A stretch of 64,000 nt of DNA, from contig NZ_WOEY01000042.1 in the NCBI RefSeq assembly GCF_013177695.1, positions 1 to 64,000 of the forward strand. The letters are read 5' to 3'. Shown here piece by piece: positions 46,717 to 57,049 of the stretch. Position 1 is the first letter of the stretch. The number at the start of each line of letters is the position of its first letter. Under the pieces are notes generated by a model. That model had not been told where the DNA came from. It ran no database searches and was given only the letters and a program-made list of their open reading frames with translations. The stretch comes from Paraburkholderia solitsugae (GTDB lineage Bacteria; Pseudomonadota; Gammaproteobacteria; Burkholderiales; Burkholderiaceae). Both the position numbers and the translations under genes were made by a program.

Positions 46717-49395
46717 TTACGAGCCCGTCTTGCGCGCGACCGTTTTCTTGGCCGGCGCCTTCTTGGCAGCAGCGGTCTTCTTCGCAGCCGCAGTCTTCGT
46801 AGCGGGTGCTTTCTTGGCCGCGACCTTCTTGGCGGGCACCGCCTTCACGGCGACCGGTGCATCTTCGTCATCCGACTCCGGCGCTGCCTTGGCTGCCGCC
46901 TTGGCCGCCGCAGTCTTCGCCGCCGTCTTGGCGGACGGCTCCTTCTTCTCGAATTCGAAGCCGATCTTGCCGTCGTTTTGCTTGACGAGGAACGCCTTGA
47001 AGTTGCGGCCGGTACGCGACGACTTGAAGTTCGTCAGCAGGTCGGTGCGTCCTTCCTCAAGCAATTTCGCCATCTGCTCACGCGCGATTTCCTGCTGCAG
47101 AATCACCTTGCCCGAGCGGAAGTCGCAAGTCTTCGGATTCGCAACCGAGTTCTCGCAGACATAGCTCATGCCGTGTTCGAACACGCGGCCCTTGCACTTC
47201 GGGCACGCGCCGACCGCCTGCTGGTCGGAGAAGTCAGGCGGTTCGCCGTCTTCGCCGCCCGAGTCCTGACCGAAGTCGAATTCGAGCTTGTAGTTCTTGA
47301 TCTCGTCATCGAGCGAGAGCTTGAGGATCGCGGAGAACGGGCGGCCCATCTTGCTGCGGAAACCCGACAGCGGACCGATCGTCTTGTTCTGCAGGAGCTC
47401 TTCAACTTCCGGAATTTCGAACTGACGTCCGCCCGGAATCTTCGAGATCGAGAACTCGCACTTCGAGCACGCGAAACGCCGGTAGTTTTCCTTCACCTGA
47501 CCGCCGCAATTCGGACACGGCGTCTGCAACGTCGCGTAATCGCCCGGGATCGTGTCGGAATCGTACTCTTTCGCGCGCTTGACGATGGTCTGCGTCATGC
47601 GGGCGATTTCCTGCATGAACGCGTCGCGCGGCAGGTTGCCCCGCTCCATCTGCGAAAGCTTGTATTCCCACTCGCCCGTCAATTCCGGTGCGGTCAATTC
47701 CTTGACGCCGAGGCCGCGCAGCAGTGTCATCAACTGGAACGCCTTGGCGGTCGGAATCAGATCGCGGCCTTCGCGGATCAGATACTTTTCGCCCAACAGC
47801 CCTTCGATGATGGCGGCGCGCGTGGCCGGCGTGCCGAGCCCCTTGGCCGCCATGGCTTCGCGCAATTCGTCGTCTTCGACCAGCTTGCCCGCGCCTTCCA
47901 TGGCCGACAGCAAGGTCGCTTCGTTGTAGCGTGCGGGCGGTTTCGTCACCAGTTGCTGGGCGGCGATCTTGTCCGTCTTGACCTTCTCGTCCTTCTGCAC
48001 CGGCACGAGGTTCGCGTCTTCGCCGCTGATTTCGCGGCCGTAGACCTGCAACCAGCCCGGTTCGACCAGCACCTTGCCTTCGGTCTTGAAGTGATGGCCG
48101 ACCACTTCCGTGATCCGCGTCGTCACCCGGTATTCGGCGGCCGGGAAGAACACTGACAGGAATCGCTTCACCACCAGGTCGTAGAGCTTCTGTTCCGGCT
48201 CGGACAGATTCTTCGGCGCTTGCGCCGTCGGGATGATTGCGAAGTGGTCGCTGATCTTCGAGTTATCGAAGATGCGCTTGTTCGGCTTCACCCAGCCCTT
48301 GTCCAACACCTGCTTGGCATGCGGGAGATAGTTGTTGCTCTCCTTGAGCATGACCAGCGTTTCCTTGACCGTATCCATATAGTCTTCCGGCAACGCGCGC
48401 GCGTCGGTCCGGGGATAGGTCAGCACCTTATGCTTTTCGTACAGCGCCTGGGCGAGGCCGAGCGTGTTCTTGGCCGAGAAGCCGAAGCGGCCGTTGGCTT
48501 CACGCTGCAAGCTGGTCAGGTCGAACAGCGCCGGCGACAGTTGCGTGGACGGTTTCGATTCTTCCGTCACCGTGCCGATCTGGCCACGGCAGGCCGCGAC
48601 GATCGTCTCAGCCGCGGGCAGCGCCCACAGACGCGAATCGCGTTTTTCCGGATCGAACTCGTCGCGCTTGAATTTCGGATCGAACCAGCGGCCTTCGTAG
48701 AAGCCGCCCGCACAGACGAAGTCCGCCTTCACTTCCCAATAATCGCGCGGCACGAAGCGGCGAATCTTTTCTTCGCGCTCAACGACGATCGACAGCGTCG
48801 GCGTCTGCACCCGCCCGACCGTGGTCAGGAAGAAGCCGCCGCCCTTGCTGTTGAACGCGGTCATGGCCCGCGTGCCGTTGATGCCGACCAGCCAGTCCGC
48901 TTCCGAGCGGCAGCGTGCCGCATCGGCGAGCGGCTGCATTTCTTCGTCGCTACGCAGACGGGCAAAACCGTCGCGGATCGAACCGGCTGTCATCGACTGA
49001 AGCCACAGGCGCTGCACCGGCTGCTTGGCTTTCGCGTGCTGCGCGATCAGGCGGAAAATCAGCTCGCCCTCGCGCCCCGCGTCACATGCGTTAATCAGAC
49101 GGTCGATGTCTTTACGCTTGAGCAGCTTGGTCAGCACCTTCAGGCGCGACTCGCTCTTGGCGATCGGATTCAGATCGAAATGCGGCGGAATGACGGGCAA
49201 GTTGGCGAAACTCCACTTGCCGCGTTTGACTTCATAGTCTTCGGGCGCGGCGATTTCCAGCAAGTGGCCGACTGCCGAGGAAAGCACGTAGTCGTCGCTT
49301 TCGTAGTATTCGTCATGCTTGGTAAAACCGCCCAAAGCGCGCGCGATGTCGTTCGCGACGGAAGGCTTTTCGGCGATGATCAGTGCTTTGGACAT
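46717..49395 (-). CDS. topB: DNA topoisomerase III
   Basis: This 892-residue type IA topoisomerase unlinks DNA precatenanes. It has the TOPRIM domain (LIAEKPSVANDIARALGG start; INACDAGREGELIF), the active-site Tyr in the TYPRTDARALPEDY stretch, two C-terminal zinc-finger-like CPNCGG/CPKCKGR motifs, and a ~60-residue Lys/Ala/Pro-rich tail (AKKTAAAKKAPAKK) like histone H1, probably for DNA contact. The order of motifs and length are normal for the Burkholderiaceae TopB. Confidence 0.95.
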   Translation of the reverse strand: MSKALIIAEKPSVANDIARALGGFTKHDEYYESDDYVLSSAVGHLLEIAAPEDYEVKRGKWSFANLPVIPPHFDLNPIAKSESRLKVLTKLLKRKDIDRLINACDAGREGELIFRLIAQHAKAKQPVQRLWLQSMTAGSIRDGFARLRSDEEMQPLADAARCRSEADWLVGINGTRAMTAFNSKGGGFFLTTVGRVQTPTLSIVVEREEKIRRFVPRDYWEVKADFVCAGGFYEGRWFDPKFKRDEFDPEKRDSRLWALPAAETIVAACRGQIGTVTEESKPSTQLSPALFDLTSLQREANGRFGFSAKNTLGLAQALYEKHKVLTYPRTDARALPEDYMDTVKETLVMLKESNNYLPHAKQVLDKGWVKPNKRIFDNSKISDHFAIIPTAQAPKNLSEPEQKLYDLVVKRFLSVFFPAAEYRVTTRITEVVGHHFKTEGKVLVEPGWLQVYGREISGEDANLVPVQKDEKVKTDKIAAQQLVTKPPARYNEATLLSAMEGAGKLVEDDELREAMAAKGLGTPATRAAIIEGLLGEKYLIREGRDLIPTAKAFQLMTLLRGLGVKELTAPELTGEWEYKLSQMERGNLPRDAFMQEIARMTQTIVKRAKEYDSDTIPGDYATLQTPCPNCGGQVKENYRRFACSKCEFSISKIPGGRQFEIPEVEELLQNKTIGPLSGFRSKMGRPFSAILKLSLDDEIKNYKLEFDFGQDSGGEDGEPPDFSDQQAVGACPKCKGRVFEHGMSYVCENSVANPKTCDFRSGKVILQQEIAREQMAKLLEEGRTDLLTNFKSSRTGRNFKAFLVKQNDGKIGFEFEKKEPSAKTAAKTAAAKAAAKAAPESDDEDAPVAVKAVPAKKVAAKKAPATKTAAAKKTAAAKKAPAKKTVARKTGS

Positions 49396-49644
49396 GACTC
49401 GATGTGAGGTTGGTAGATCCGGGTTGATGGCCTTGAGTGCGCTTGAATTAGCGCGACCCTCGTTTGCGACCTTTGCGACCCAATAACGACCGCTTTATAG
49501 CACACGGCGCGAGAGCGGCGTGTCAAGTGCCATAAAAAGCGCGCCATGATAATTGCGCACTCAGTAACTGGGCAAGCTGCGGAAAACGCGGCGTGTACCG
49601 CTTGCAACGCCCGTGCCGCAAGGTTCGGCGGCAGGTGGCCACAT

Positions 49645-50022
49645 TCACGCGACGGCCAGCGCGGGCCGCAGTTTGGGCGCGCCGCTGACGCCGGGCACGG
49701 CCGTCAGATCAGACAACATCCGTTCCACAATCGCCGCTTGCGGCAAAACCGTGCCAAAGAAACGTGTCGTTACCGAGTCTTCGATCAGGATGGTCGGGAA
49801 ATTCTCGACATCCAGATCGTCGAAGCGGTCCGCATGGGTTTCGATGTCAATCCATGCGAAACAGATCTCCGGATGCTTATCCGCCAGCCGGTTGAAGGCG
49901 TCCCGGTAGTCACGACAGGTCCCGCACCACTCCGCGCACAGGCAGGCGACGAACAGCGTGTCGGGTTCGTTGACGCGCTCGGCAATCCGGTCTTGGTCGG
50001 TGTCGAGATTCAGCGCGGGCAT
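49645..50022 (-). CDS. thioredoxin-family protein
   Basis: This 125-residue thioredoxin-fold protein has the CXXC motif AEWCGTCRDY (about residues 30-39) and the cis-Pro strand NFPTILI. The active-site pair GT differs from the usual GP. The ATG at 50022 follows GGAA. It may be a redox partner of unknown substrates; it lies between dprA and topB. Confidence 0.88.
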   Translation of the reverse strand: MPALNLDTDQDRIAERVNEPDTLFVACLCAEWCGTCRDYRDAFNRLADKHPEICFAWIDIETHADRFDDLDVENFPTILIEDSVTTRFFGTVLPQAAIVERMLSDLTAVPGVSGAPKLRPALAVA

Positions 50023-50111
50023 GGTGGTTCCTTGCGTACTTTTATCAGGTGCTTTGGCGCGAATGTAGCATGGCCGATCCCGAATCGTGGTCAACCCTGG
50101 TCAATGCGGGG

Positions 50112-51371
50112 TCAGCCATGGGTCGCTCGCGTGAAGCGGCCGCCGGGCAGCGCGGTCACCTGGCCGGCGAGTTCGAGTTGCAGCAGCGTGTTTTGTAATG
50201 CCGCGTCCCCCATCTCGGTGCGGGTGGCAAGAATTTCAAGCGTGGCGGGGGCATGGCCGAGTGCGTCGAGGAGTTGCAGCGCTTCGGCGCTCATGGCCGG
50301 CGGGGCAGTGGGTGATGCCGGCGCCGCCCTCAATTCGGGCTGAATCGCACCTGATGCTGGCGTGGCTACCGGATCCGATTGATCTGCCACCGACGCCAGC
50401 CCCATTGAGGCATCCCGCCCGCCCGCGCCGTCCCAAAGAGCCGCCTGCTTGCTGGCGGTGTTCGTTGCCACGGGCTTGGCGAAGCCCAGTTCCTCCAGCA
50501 CCTCATCGGGCGTTTCCACCAGCTTGGCGCCCTGCTTGATGATTCGATGACAACCGCGCGACAGCGGCGCGTGGATCGAGCCGGGCAACGCGAAGATATC
50601 GCGCCCCATTTCATTGGCGAGCCGAGCCGTGATCAGCGAGCCCGAGCGCATGGCGGCCTCGACGATCACAACCCCGCTGACGAGGCCGGCGATCAAACGG
50701 TTCCGTTGCGGAAAATTGGCGGCGCGCGCCGGGGTGCCGAGCGGCCATTCCGAAAGGATCGCGCCTTGCGTTGCAATCTGCCGCGCCAGCGCGTGATGCG
50801 CGGCCGGATACACGATGTCCGCGCCGGTGCCGATCACGGCTACCGTGCCGCCGACGCCTTCCAGTCCGCCCCGATGCGCGGCACCGTCGATACCCAGCGC
50901 CAGCCCCGACACGATCGTGACGGCGGCTTGTGAAAGCTCACGCGCGAAGCGCTCGGCGTCTTCAACGCCTTGCGGGGTCGCGCTGCGGCTGCCCACCAGG
51001 GCGACCGCCCGCGTGTGCAACAGATCCAGCCGACCCTTTATATATAGTAGTGGCGGCGGATCGGGCATGGTGAGCAGCGTGGGCGGGTAGGCAGGATCGT
51101 CGAGTGTCACCAGGTGGTTGCCGGGTAGCTCGCGCCATGCAATGACCGCGTCGAGTCGCGCGTCGAAGTCTGGAATGTGCGGGGCCAGCACCGCGCGCGC
51201 CGCAGCCTCGCCCGCGATCTCGGCAAGCGCCTCGGGCGATTGATTGAAAATCGCTTCCGGCAGTCCCAAAGCGGCCAGCAGTAAACGCAGGGTAGCGGGT
51301 TTCAGCCCCGGCGCGAGCGAGAGCCGCAGCCAGGCGGCGAGTTCAATATCGGTTGCGGGCAAGGTACGCAT
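50112..51371 (-). CDS. dprA: DNA-processing protein DprA
   Basis: This 419-residue protein loads RecA on incoming single-stranded DNA in natural transformation. The Rossmann-like core has VGSRSATPQGVEDAERFA, VSGLALGIDGAAHRG and LVSGVVIVEAAMRSGSLITAR. A C-terminal winged-helix (about 350-419) follows a low-complexity linker. An in-frame ATG at 51416 would add 15 residues; the ATG at 51371 is preceded by GAGGA at ten bases. It is divergent from def. Confidence 0.93.
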   Translation of the reverse strand: MRTLPATDIELAAWLRLSLAPGLKPATLRLLLAALGLPEAIFNQSPEALAEIAGEAAARAVLAPHIPDFDARLDAVIAWRELPGNHLVTLDDPAYPPTLLTMPDPPPLLYIKGRLDLLHTRAVALVGSRSATPQGVEDAERFARELSQAAVTIVSGLALGIDGAAHRGGLEGVGGTVAVIGTGADIVYPAAHHALARQIATQGAILSEWPLGTPARAANFPQRNRLIAGLVSGVVIVEAAMRSGSLITARLANEMGRDIFALPGSIHAPLSRGCHRIIKQGAKLVETPDEVLEELGFAKPVATNTASKQAALWDGAGGRDASMGLASVADQSDPVATPASGAIQPELRAAPASPTAPPAMSAEALQLLDALGHAPATLEILATRTEMGDAALQNTLLQLELAGQVTALPGGRFTRATHG

Positions 51372-51615
51372 TGACAGTCGATCCTCATACAGGGCCAGCG
51401 GGCAGGCGGGCGCCATGCTAAAATTTTCATCATCCGAAATAACTGCAGCGCCGCGCCCACCCGCGCGGGCTCGTCGTTTAGCGCACGTGGCGCGTTGAAT
51501 CGAACCGGTTCGACAGCCTCTATCCTCTGCGTAACGCGATGCGCCCACAACCTGGCCGAATGGCCAACGCTAGCCTTCCACTGGTCAGCGGCGCCGAAAA
51601 AACACACTCAAGATC

Positions 51616-52119
51616 ATGGCTTTACTGAACATCCTCAATTACCCGGACAAGCGGCTGCACAAGATTGCGAAGCCGGTCGACGTGGTCAACGACCGCATCC
51701 GCCGGCTCGTCGCCGACATGGCCGAAACGATGTACTCGGCGCCCGGCGTCGGTCTCGCCGCGACCCAGGTGGACGTGCATGAACGCGTGGTCGTGATCGA
51801 CGTGTCGGAAACGCACGACGAACTGCTCGCTTTCATCAACCCGGAAATCATCTGGTCGAGCGACGAGAAGAAGCTCTCGGAAGAGGGCTGCCTCTCGGTG
51901 CCGGGCATTTACGACAACGTCGAGCGCGCTGAGAAAGTGCGCGTGCGGGCGCTGAACGAGAAGGGCGAAACCTTCGAGCTGGATTGCGAAGGCTTGCTGG
52001 CCGTGTGCATTCAGCACGAAATGGATCACCTGATGGGCCGCGTGTTCGTCGAGTACCTGTCGTCGCTCAAGCAGACGCGCATCAAGAGCAAGATGAAGAA
52101 GCTCGCCCACGCGATGTAA
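51616..52119 (+). CDS. def: peptide deformylase
   Basis: This 167-residue metalloenzyme removes the formyl group from new proteins. The three canonical motifs are present: [17 protein letters not shown] (Cys ligand) and QHEMDHLMG (two His ligands and the catalytic Glu). It is followed 31 bases later by fmt, the enzyme that adds the formyl group to initiator tRNA. Confidence 0.98.
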   Translation: MALLNILNYPDKRLHKIAKPVDVVNDRIRRLVADMAETMYSAPGVGLAATQVDVHERVVVIDVSETHDELLAFINPEIIWSSDEKKLSEEGCLSVPGIYDNVERAEKVRVRALNEKGETFELDCEGLLAVCIQHEMDHLMGRVFVEYLSSLKQTRIKSKMKKLAHAM

Positions 52120-52150
52120 TGCGCGTCCACCTCGCCTACCGCACCCCTTC

Positions 52151-53137
52151 ATGAGTCATTCGTTGCGCGTCATCTTTGCCGGTACGCCGGAGTTCGCCGC
52201 GGCCGCGCTGGCCGCGATCCACAGCGCCGGGTTTCCGGTGCCGCTGGTGCTGACCCAGCCCGACCGGCCCGCCGGACGCGGGATGAAATTGCAGGCGAGC
52301 CCGGTCAAGCGTTACGCGCAGGAGCATGGGCTTACCGTGGCGCAGCCGCCTTCGCTGCGCCGCACCGGCAAATATCCGGCTGAAGCCGTCGCTGCGATTG
52401 ACCAGTTGCACGCTACGCCCCACGACGTGATGGTGGTGGCTGCCTATGGCCTGATCCTGCCGCAGGAAGTGCTCGATATTCCGCTGCTGGGTTGCATCAA
52501 CATTCACGCGTCGTTGTTGCCGCGCTGGCGCGGCGCCGCGCCGATCCACCGCGCGATCGAGGCGGGCGACGCTGAAACCGGCATCACGTTGATGCAGATG
52601 GACGTCGGTCTCGACACTGGCGCGATGATCTCTGAAGCACGCACGCAGATTTCGGACGACGACACCACGGCCACCCTCCACGACCGCCTCGCACAAGACG
52701 GCGCGAGACTGATCGTCGAAGCGCTGATCGAACTCGAGCGCAGCGGCAAGCTGCCGGCAACGCCGCAGCCTGCAGACGGTGTGACCTACGCGGAAAAGAT
52801 CGGCAAGCACGAAGCCGCGCTCGACTGGCGTAAGCCGGCCGCAGTCCTGGCGCGTCAGGTGCGCGCGTTCGACCCGTTCCCCGGCGGCGTGGGGACGCTG
52901 GAAGATGGCACGTCGATCAAAATCTGGGCAGCGGTCCCGCTCGAGGCGCAAGGCAACAAAGCGCCCGGCACGATCGCCGACGTCTCTCTCGAAGGCGTGG
53001 TGGTTGCCTGTGGCGAAGGCGCGCTGCGTCTCACGCAACTGCAGAAACCCGGCGGCAAGCGCTTGCCGGTGCGTGAATTCCTGGCCGGCGCAACGCTGGC
53101 CCCGGGTCAGCGTTTCCAGCTTCCGGAAGCAAAATAA
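52151..53137 (+). CDS. fmt: methionyl-tRNA formyltransferase
   Basis: This 328-residue enzyme formylates Met-tRNA(fMet) with 10-formyl-tetrahydrofolate. The N-terminal domain shows [18 protein letters not shown], the catalytic-loop [21 protein letters not shown] and DTGAM segments; the C-terminal tRNA-binding domain ends with [12 protein letters not shown]. Coupled with def. Confidence 0.97.
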   Translation: MSHSLRVIFAGTPEFAAAALAAIHSAGFPVPLVLTQPDRPAGRGMKLQASPVKRYAQEHGLTVAQPPSLRRTGKYPAEAVAAIDQLHATPHDVMVVAAYGLILPQEVLDIPLLGCINIHASLLPRWRGAAPIHRAIEAGDAETGITLMQMDVGLDTGAMISEARTQISDDDTTATLHDRLAQDGARLIVEALIELERSGKLPATPQPADGVTYAEKIGKHEAALDWRKPAAVLARQVRAFDPFPGGVGTLEDGTSIKIWAAVPLEAQGNKAPGTIADVSLEGVVVACGEGALRLTQLQKPGGKRLPVREFLAGATLAPGQRFQLPEAK

Positions 53138-53250
53138 CCGTCTTGCGCAGACCTTGACCATCGTCCGTTCGGCCGATGGTCAAGACCCTCGCCGCAAGCC
53201 CGCGGCGCGTTAGAATCCTCTATGCAACGCCCCGCATTCCGAGGATCCCC

Positions 53251-53892
53251 ATGTTCGGCATCACCCATTTCGAGTTTTTCGTCGTCGCGGTCTTTCTGCT
53301 GAACGTGACGCCCGGCCCCGATACGGCTTACATCGTCGGGCGCAGCGTCGCTCAGGGGCGTGGCGCAGGTCTGATGTCCGCGCTCGGCATCTCTGCCGGT
53401 TGCTGCGTTCATTCACTGGCTTGTGCGTTCGGCTTGACGGCGCTGCTGGCCGCTTCGGCCACCGCGTTCACCGTCATCAAGTTCGTCGGCGCTATTTATC
53501 TGATCTATCTCGGCGTGCGCCTGGTTTTCGCGAAACCGGAGGCAGACCAGGCGGTGGGCGAAGCGCGCGCGGCCGGCGCGCCGAAATCGCTGCGTCAGCT
53601 TTTCCTGCAGGGTTTCTGGACCAATGTGCTGAACCCCAAGGTCGTGCTGTTCTTCGTGTCGTTCTTTCCGCAATTCGTCACAACGGGCAGCGACCATAAG
53701 GCGTTGGCGTTTCTCACGCTCGGCGCGGTATTCGTCGTGATGAGCATGATCTGGAACAGTTTTGTCGCGTGGATCGCCGGCAGTGTGACCCGGCGTTTCT
53801 CGGGCAAGCCGTCGGTCAAGCGGTGGCTGGATCGCGGCGTCGGCAGCGCATTCGTCGGCTTGGGCATCAAGCTCGCCACCGCATCAAGATGA
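53251..53892 (+). CDS. LysE/RhtB-family exporter
   Basis: This 213-residue membrane protein has the LysE pattern FFVVAVFLLNVTPGPDTAYIVGRS and six hydrophobic segments, with the conserved FWTNVLNPKVVLFFVSFFPQF loop. It exports an amino acid such as leucine or homoserine; which one is not clear. Start ATG at 53251 with GAGGA upstream. Confidence 0.9.
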   Translation: MFGITHFEFFVVAVFLLNVTPGPDTAYIVGRSVAQGRGAGLMSALGISAGCCVHSLACAFGLTALLAASATAFTVIKFVGAIYLIYLGVRLVFAKPEADQAVGEARAAGAPKSLRQLFLQGFWTNVLNPKVVLFFVSFFPQFVTTGSDHKALAFLTLGAVFVVMSMIWNSFVAWIAGSVTRRFSGKPSVKRWLDRGVGSAFVGLGIKLATASR

Positions 53893-53995
53893 TTGAATTT
53901 TCCTCACGCGCCCATATCTAACATTTAGCTTACAATCGGCCGCCGCGATCATGCGGCGCAGATATGAACCCGCGTCAGGGCAAGGAGTTGCAGAC

Positions 53996-54853
53996 ATGTT
54001 CAATTGGGTCAAAACCGCGATGTTGATGGCCGCGATCACGGCCCTTTTCATCGTGATCGGCGGGATGATCGGCGGGTCGCGCGGCATGATGATCGCGCTC
54101 GTGATCGCCCTTGGGATGAATTTCTTTTCGTACTGGTTCTCGGACAAGATGGTCCTGCGCATGTACAACGCGCAGGAAGTCGACGAAAACAGCGCGCCGC
54201 AGTTCTATCGCATGGTGCGCGAGCTCGCCACCCGCGCCAATCTGCCGATGCCGCGCGTCTATCTGATCAACGAAGACGCGCCGAACGCCTTCGCCACCGG
54301 CCGCAATCCGGAGCATGCGGCGGTTGCCGCCACCACCGGCATCTTGCGCGTGCTGTCCGAGCGCGAAATGCGCGGCGTGATGGCGCACGAACTGGCGCAC
54401 GTGAAGCACCGCGACATCCTGATCTCCACGGTGTCGGCGACCATGGCCGGCGCCATTTCCGCGCTGGCGAACTTCGCGATGTTCTTCGGCAGCCGCGACG
54501 AAAACGGCCGTCCGACGAACCCGATCGCGGGCATTGCCGTTGCGTTGCTCGCGCCGATCGCCGGTGCGCTGATTCAGATGGCGATCTCGCGTGCGCGTGA
54601 ATTCGAAGCGGACCGCGGCGGCGCGCAGATTTCCGGCGATCCGCAGGCGCTCGCCTCGGCGCTCGACAAGATCCATCGCTACGCGAGCGGGATTCCGTTC
54701 CCCACGGCCGAGCAGCATCCGGCCACCGCGCAGATGATGATCATGAATCCGCTGGCGAGCGGGGGCATTGCGAATCTGTTCTCCACGCACCCGGCCACCG
54801 AGGAGCGCATCGCACGTTTGATGGAGATGGCGCGTACGGGGCGCTTCGAGTAA
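53996..54853 (+). CDS. htpX: membrane protease HtpX
   Basis: This 285-residue zinc metalloprotease has two N-terminal and two central membrane segments and the HEXXH motif in [12 protein letters not shown] (about 133-144). It degrades misfolded inner-membrane proteins. The ATG at 53996 follows AAGGAG. A terminator hairpin follows the stop. Confidence 0.95.
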   Translation: MFNWVKTAMLMAAITALFIVIGGMIGGSRGMMIALVIALGMNFFSYWFSDKMVLRMYNAQEVDENSAPQFYRMVRELATRANLPMPRVYLINEDAPNAFATGRNPEHAAVAATTGILRVLSEREMRGVMAHELAHVKHRDILISTVSATMAGAISALANFAMFFGSRDENGRPTNPIAGIAVALLAPIAGALIQMAISRAREFEADRGGAQISGDPQALASALDKIHRYASGIPFPTAEQHPATAQMMIMNPLASGGIANLFSTHPATEERIARLMEMARTGRFE

Positions 54854-54880
54854 CGGGCGCACTAACCCGGCGTGATGAGA

Positions 54881-54906
54881 GGCGAGTCTGCGGGCTCGCC
54901 TTTTTT
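54881..54906 (+). terminator. terminator of htpX
   Basis: GGCGAG (54881-54886) and CTCGCC (54895-54900) pair, followed by TTTTTT. Confidence 0.85.
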
Positions 54907-55013
54907 GTTCGAGCGTCACCGCCGGGCCGCCCTCGGCGGCCCCCGCCCCGCGCCACGCTACAATGGGTGCTGTTTGCGTCGCGCGCACCGCGCGGCCTGC
55001 CTTTGCCTCTTTC

Positions 55014-56453
55014 ATGACTCCAAAGCCTTCTTCGCGTTCTGCTTCCTCATCGGCGCGTCCGCGCGAATCCCGTTTGTCGATGCTGCACCTCGCGCCCGAA
55101 TCGCTCGGTTTCGCGCTCGACTGCGCGGGCCAGGCCGTCGGTGCCGTGCGCCTCGGCGCGGCTTTGCCAGCCGCGCTGCAATCCGTATTCGTCTCCGCGC
55201 CTGAGGGCAGCGCCGCCGCTGCGCGCGGCGCCGTGCAGGACATCGCGTACCGCACCATGCGGCGCCTGGCGACCGCCGAGTGGCTGATCGCGAAACTGGT
55301 GAAGAAGGCGCCGCCGCCGCACGTCGGTCATGTGCTCGCGTGCGCGCTCGCCTTGCTCGTCGACGACGAAGCGAACGCCGCCTACGCGCCGTTCACGGTT
55401 GTCGACCAGGCGGTGGGCGCCATCGCCGCGCGTCGTGAATTCGCGTTCGCGAAGGGCCTCGTCAACGCCGTGCTGCGCAATTTCCTACGCGAGCGCGAGG
55501 CGCTGCTGAGCGCAGCGCAAGCCGACGAAGTTGCGCGCTGGAACTACCCGGTGTGGTGGATCGACGCGGTGAAAGCCGCTTGGCCCGACGCATGGCAAGC
55601 GGTGCTCGCTTCCGGCAATACGCAAGGTCCGCTGACGTTGCGCGTGAATGCACGCCGCTCGACGGTCGATGCCTATCTGCAGGTACTGCAAAACCATCAC
55701 ATCCCCGCGAGCAGAGCCGGCGAGTACGCCGTCAAGCTCGCCACGCCGATGCCGGTCGACCGCATCCCCGGCTTCAACGACGGCGTGGTGTCGGTGCAGG
55801 ACGCCGGCGCACAACTCGCCGCGGAATTGCTTGGCGTGCGTGACGGCATGCGCGTGCTCGACGCGTGCGCGGCGCCTGGCGGTAAAACCGGCCACCTGCT
55901 CGAACTCGCCAACCTGCAGCTCGTGGCGCTCGAAAGCGATGCGTCGCGCGCGCGTCGCATTGGTGAAAACTTGCAGCGGCTCAAGCTCGAAGCGGAAGTG
56001 CGGATCGGCGACGCGGGTGCGCCCGCAAAATGGCATGACGACATCGACCAGCCGTTCGATCGCATTCTGGCCGACGTGCCGTGTTCGGCCTCGGGCATCG
56101 TGCGGCGTCATCCGGATATTCGCTGGCTGCGCCGCGCGTCCGATATCCCTGCGCTGGTCGCCGAGCAGCGCCGCATTCTCGACGCGCTATGGCCGCTCGT
56201 GAAACCAGGCGGCGAGTTGCTCTACGTTACGTGTTCGATCTTCCCCGAAGAAGGCGAGTTGCAGGCACAGTGGTTTGGAGACAAGTACCAGGATGCGGTA
56301 CGATTGGACGCGCCGGGGCAACTTTTACCCTCCGTTGCCTGCGCGCCCGCCGACACATCGGCCGGTTCTCATGCCGGACACGCCGCTGAAGACAGCGCCG
56401 GCTCGAACTCAGACCACGACGGATTTTTCTACGCGCGCTTTCAGAAACGGTGA
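55014..56453 (+). CDS. rsmB: 16S rRNA m5C967 methyltransferase RsmB
   Basis: This 479-residue protein has an N-terminal NusB-like RNA-binding domain (about 40-170) and a SAM-dependent m5C methyltransferase domain. Motifs LDACAAPGGKTGHLLEL, the catalytic Cys in the DVPCSASGIVRRHPD segment and VTCSIFPEEGE are present. The ATG at 55014 is likely; an in-frame ATG 51 bases upstream would add a Ser/Ala tail. A disordered Ser/Asp-rich insertion lies near the end. It overlaps the DUF4390 gene by GTGA. Confidence 0.93.
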   Translation: MTPKPSSRSASSSARPRESRLSMLHLAPESLGFALDCAGQAVGAVRLGAALPAALQSVFVSAPEGSAAAARGAVQDIAYRTMRRLATAEWLIAKLVKKAPPPHVGHVLACALALLVDDEANAAYAPFTVVDQAVGAIAARREFAFAKGLVNAVLRNFLREREALLSAAQADEVARWNYPVWWIDAVKAAWPDAWQAVLASGNTQGPLTLRVNARRSTVDAYLQVLQNHHIPASRAGEYAVKLATPMPVDRIPGFNDGVVSVQDAGAQLAAELLGVRDGMRVLDACAAPGGKTGHLLELANLQLVALESDASRARRIGENLQRLKLEAEVRIGDAGAPAKWHDDIDQPFDRILADVPCSASGIVRRHPDIRWLRRASDIPALVAEQRRILDALWPLVKPGGELLYVTCSIFPEEGELQAQWFGDKYQDAVRLDAPGQLLPSVACAPADTSAGSHAGHAAEDSAGSNSDHDGFFYARFQKR

Positions 56454-57049
56454 CCATCAAACGCTTCTTCCCGCTTCGGCTCGCTGCCGTGCTCTGGATC
56501 GTGCTGGCCGTATGGCTTGCCGCACCGGGCGCGGCGTATGCCGATTCGATCGCGGTGCAGCGCGCCTCGCTGCAATCGGACAACACCGGCTGGAATATCG
56601 ACGCGCGTTTCGATTTTGACCTGAACAGCAATCTCGAAGACGCCGTCAACAAAGGCATTCCGCTGTACTTCACGACGGACTTCGAACTGAGCCGGCCGCG
56701 CTGGTACTGGTTCGACGAACAGCCGGTGAGCGTGTCGCAGAGCATCCGCCTGTCGTTCCAGCCGCTCACGCGTGAGTACCGCGTGTCGAGCGTGTCGTCG
56801 GGTGGGTTGCAGCTCGGCTTCTCGACGCTGAAAGATGCGCTCGCGGTGATCAAGCACGTCACGTCGTGGCATGTGATCGACCGCAATCAGGTGCATGTCG
56901 GAGAGACGTACAACGCGTCGGTGCGCATGCAACTCGACATCGCGCTGATGCCCAAGCCGTTCCAGATCGACGCGGTGAACAACCGCGACTGGAGCCTTTC
57001 GTCGGATTGGAAGCGCTTTACCTTCACGGTGACCGAACGTGCTAAATAG
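56450..57049 (+). CDS. DUF4390 secreted protein
   Basis: This 199-residue protein starts at GTG 56450, overlapping the rsmB stop. It has a signal peptide (about 1-31, ends PGAAYA-DSIA) and a DUF4390 domain (about 35-195). This family is found between rsmB and ntrY-like genes in beta-proteobacteria; the function is unknown. The periplasmic position suggests it could give signal to the adjacent sensor kinase. Confidence 0.85.
   Translation: MTIKRFFPLRLAAVLWIVLAVWLAAPGAAYADSIAVQRASLQSDNTGWNIDARFDFDLNSNLEDAVNKGIPLYFTTDFELSRPRWYWFDEQPVSVSQSIRLSFQPLTREYRVSSVSSGGLQLGFSTLKDALAVIKHVTSWHVIDRNQVHVGETYNASVRMQLDIALMPKPFQIDAVNNRDWSLSSDWKRFTFTVTERAK

Noticed and set aside
46978..49407. Two plus-strand frames of nearly 400 codons opposite topB
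   Set aside because: Shadow frames of topB, low complexity and without domains.
53975..55258. 427-codon minus-strand frame across htpX and rsmB
   Set aside because: Crosses two well-supported genes and their terminator; His/Arg-rich shadow.
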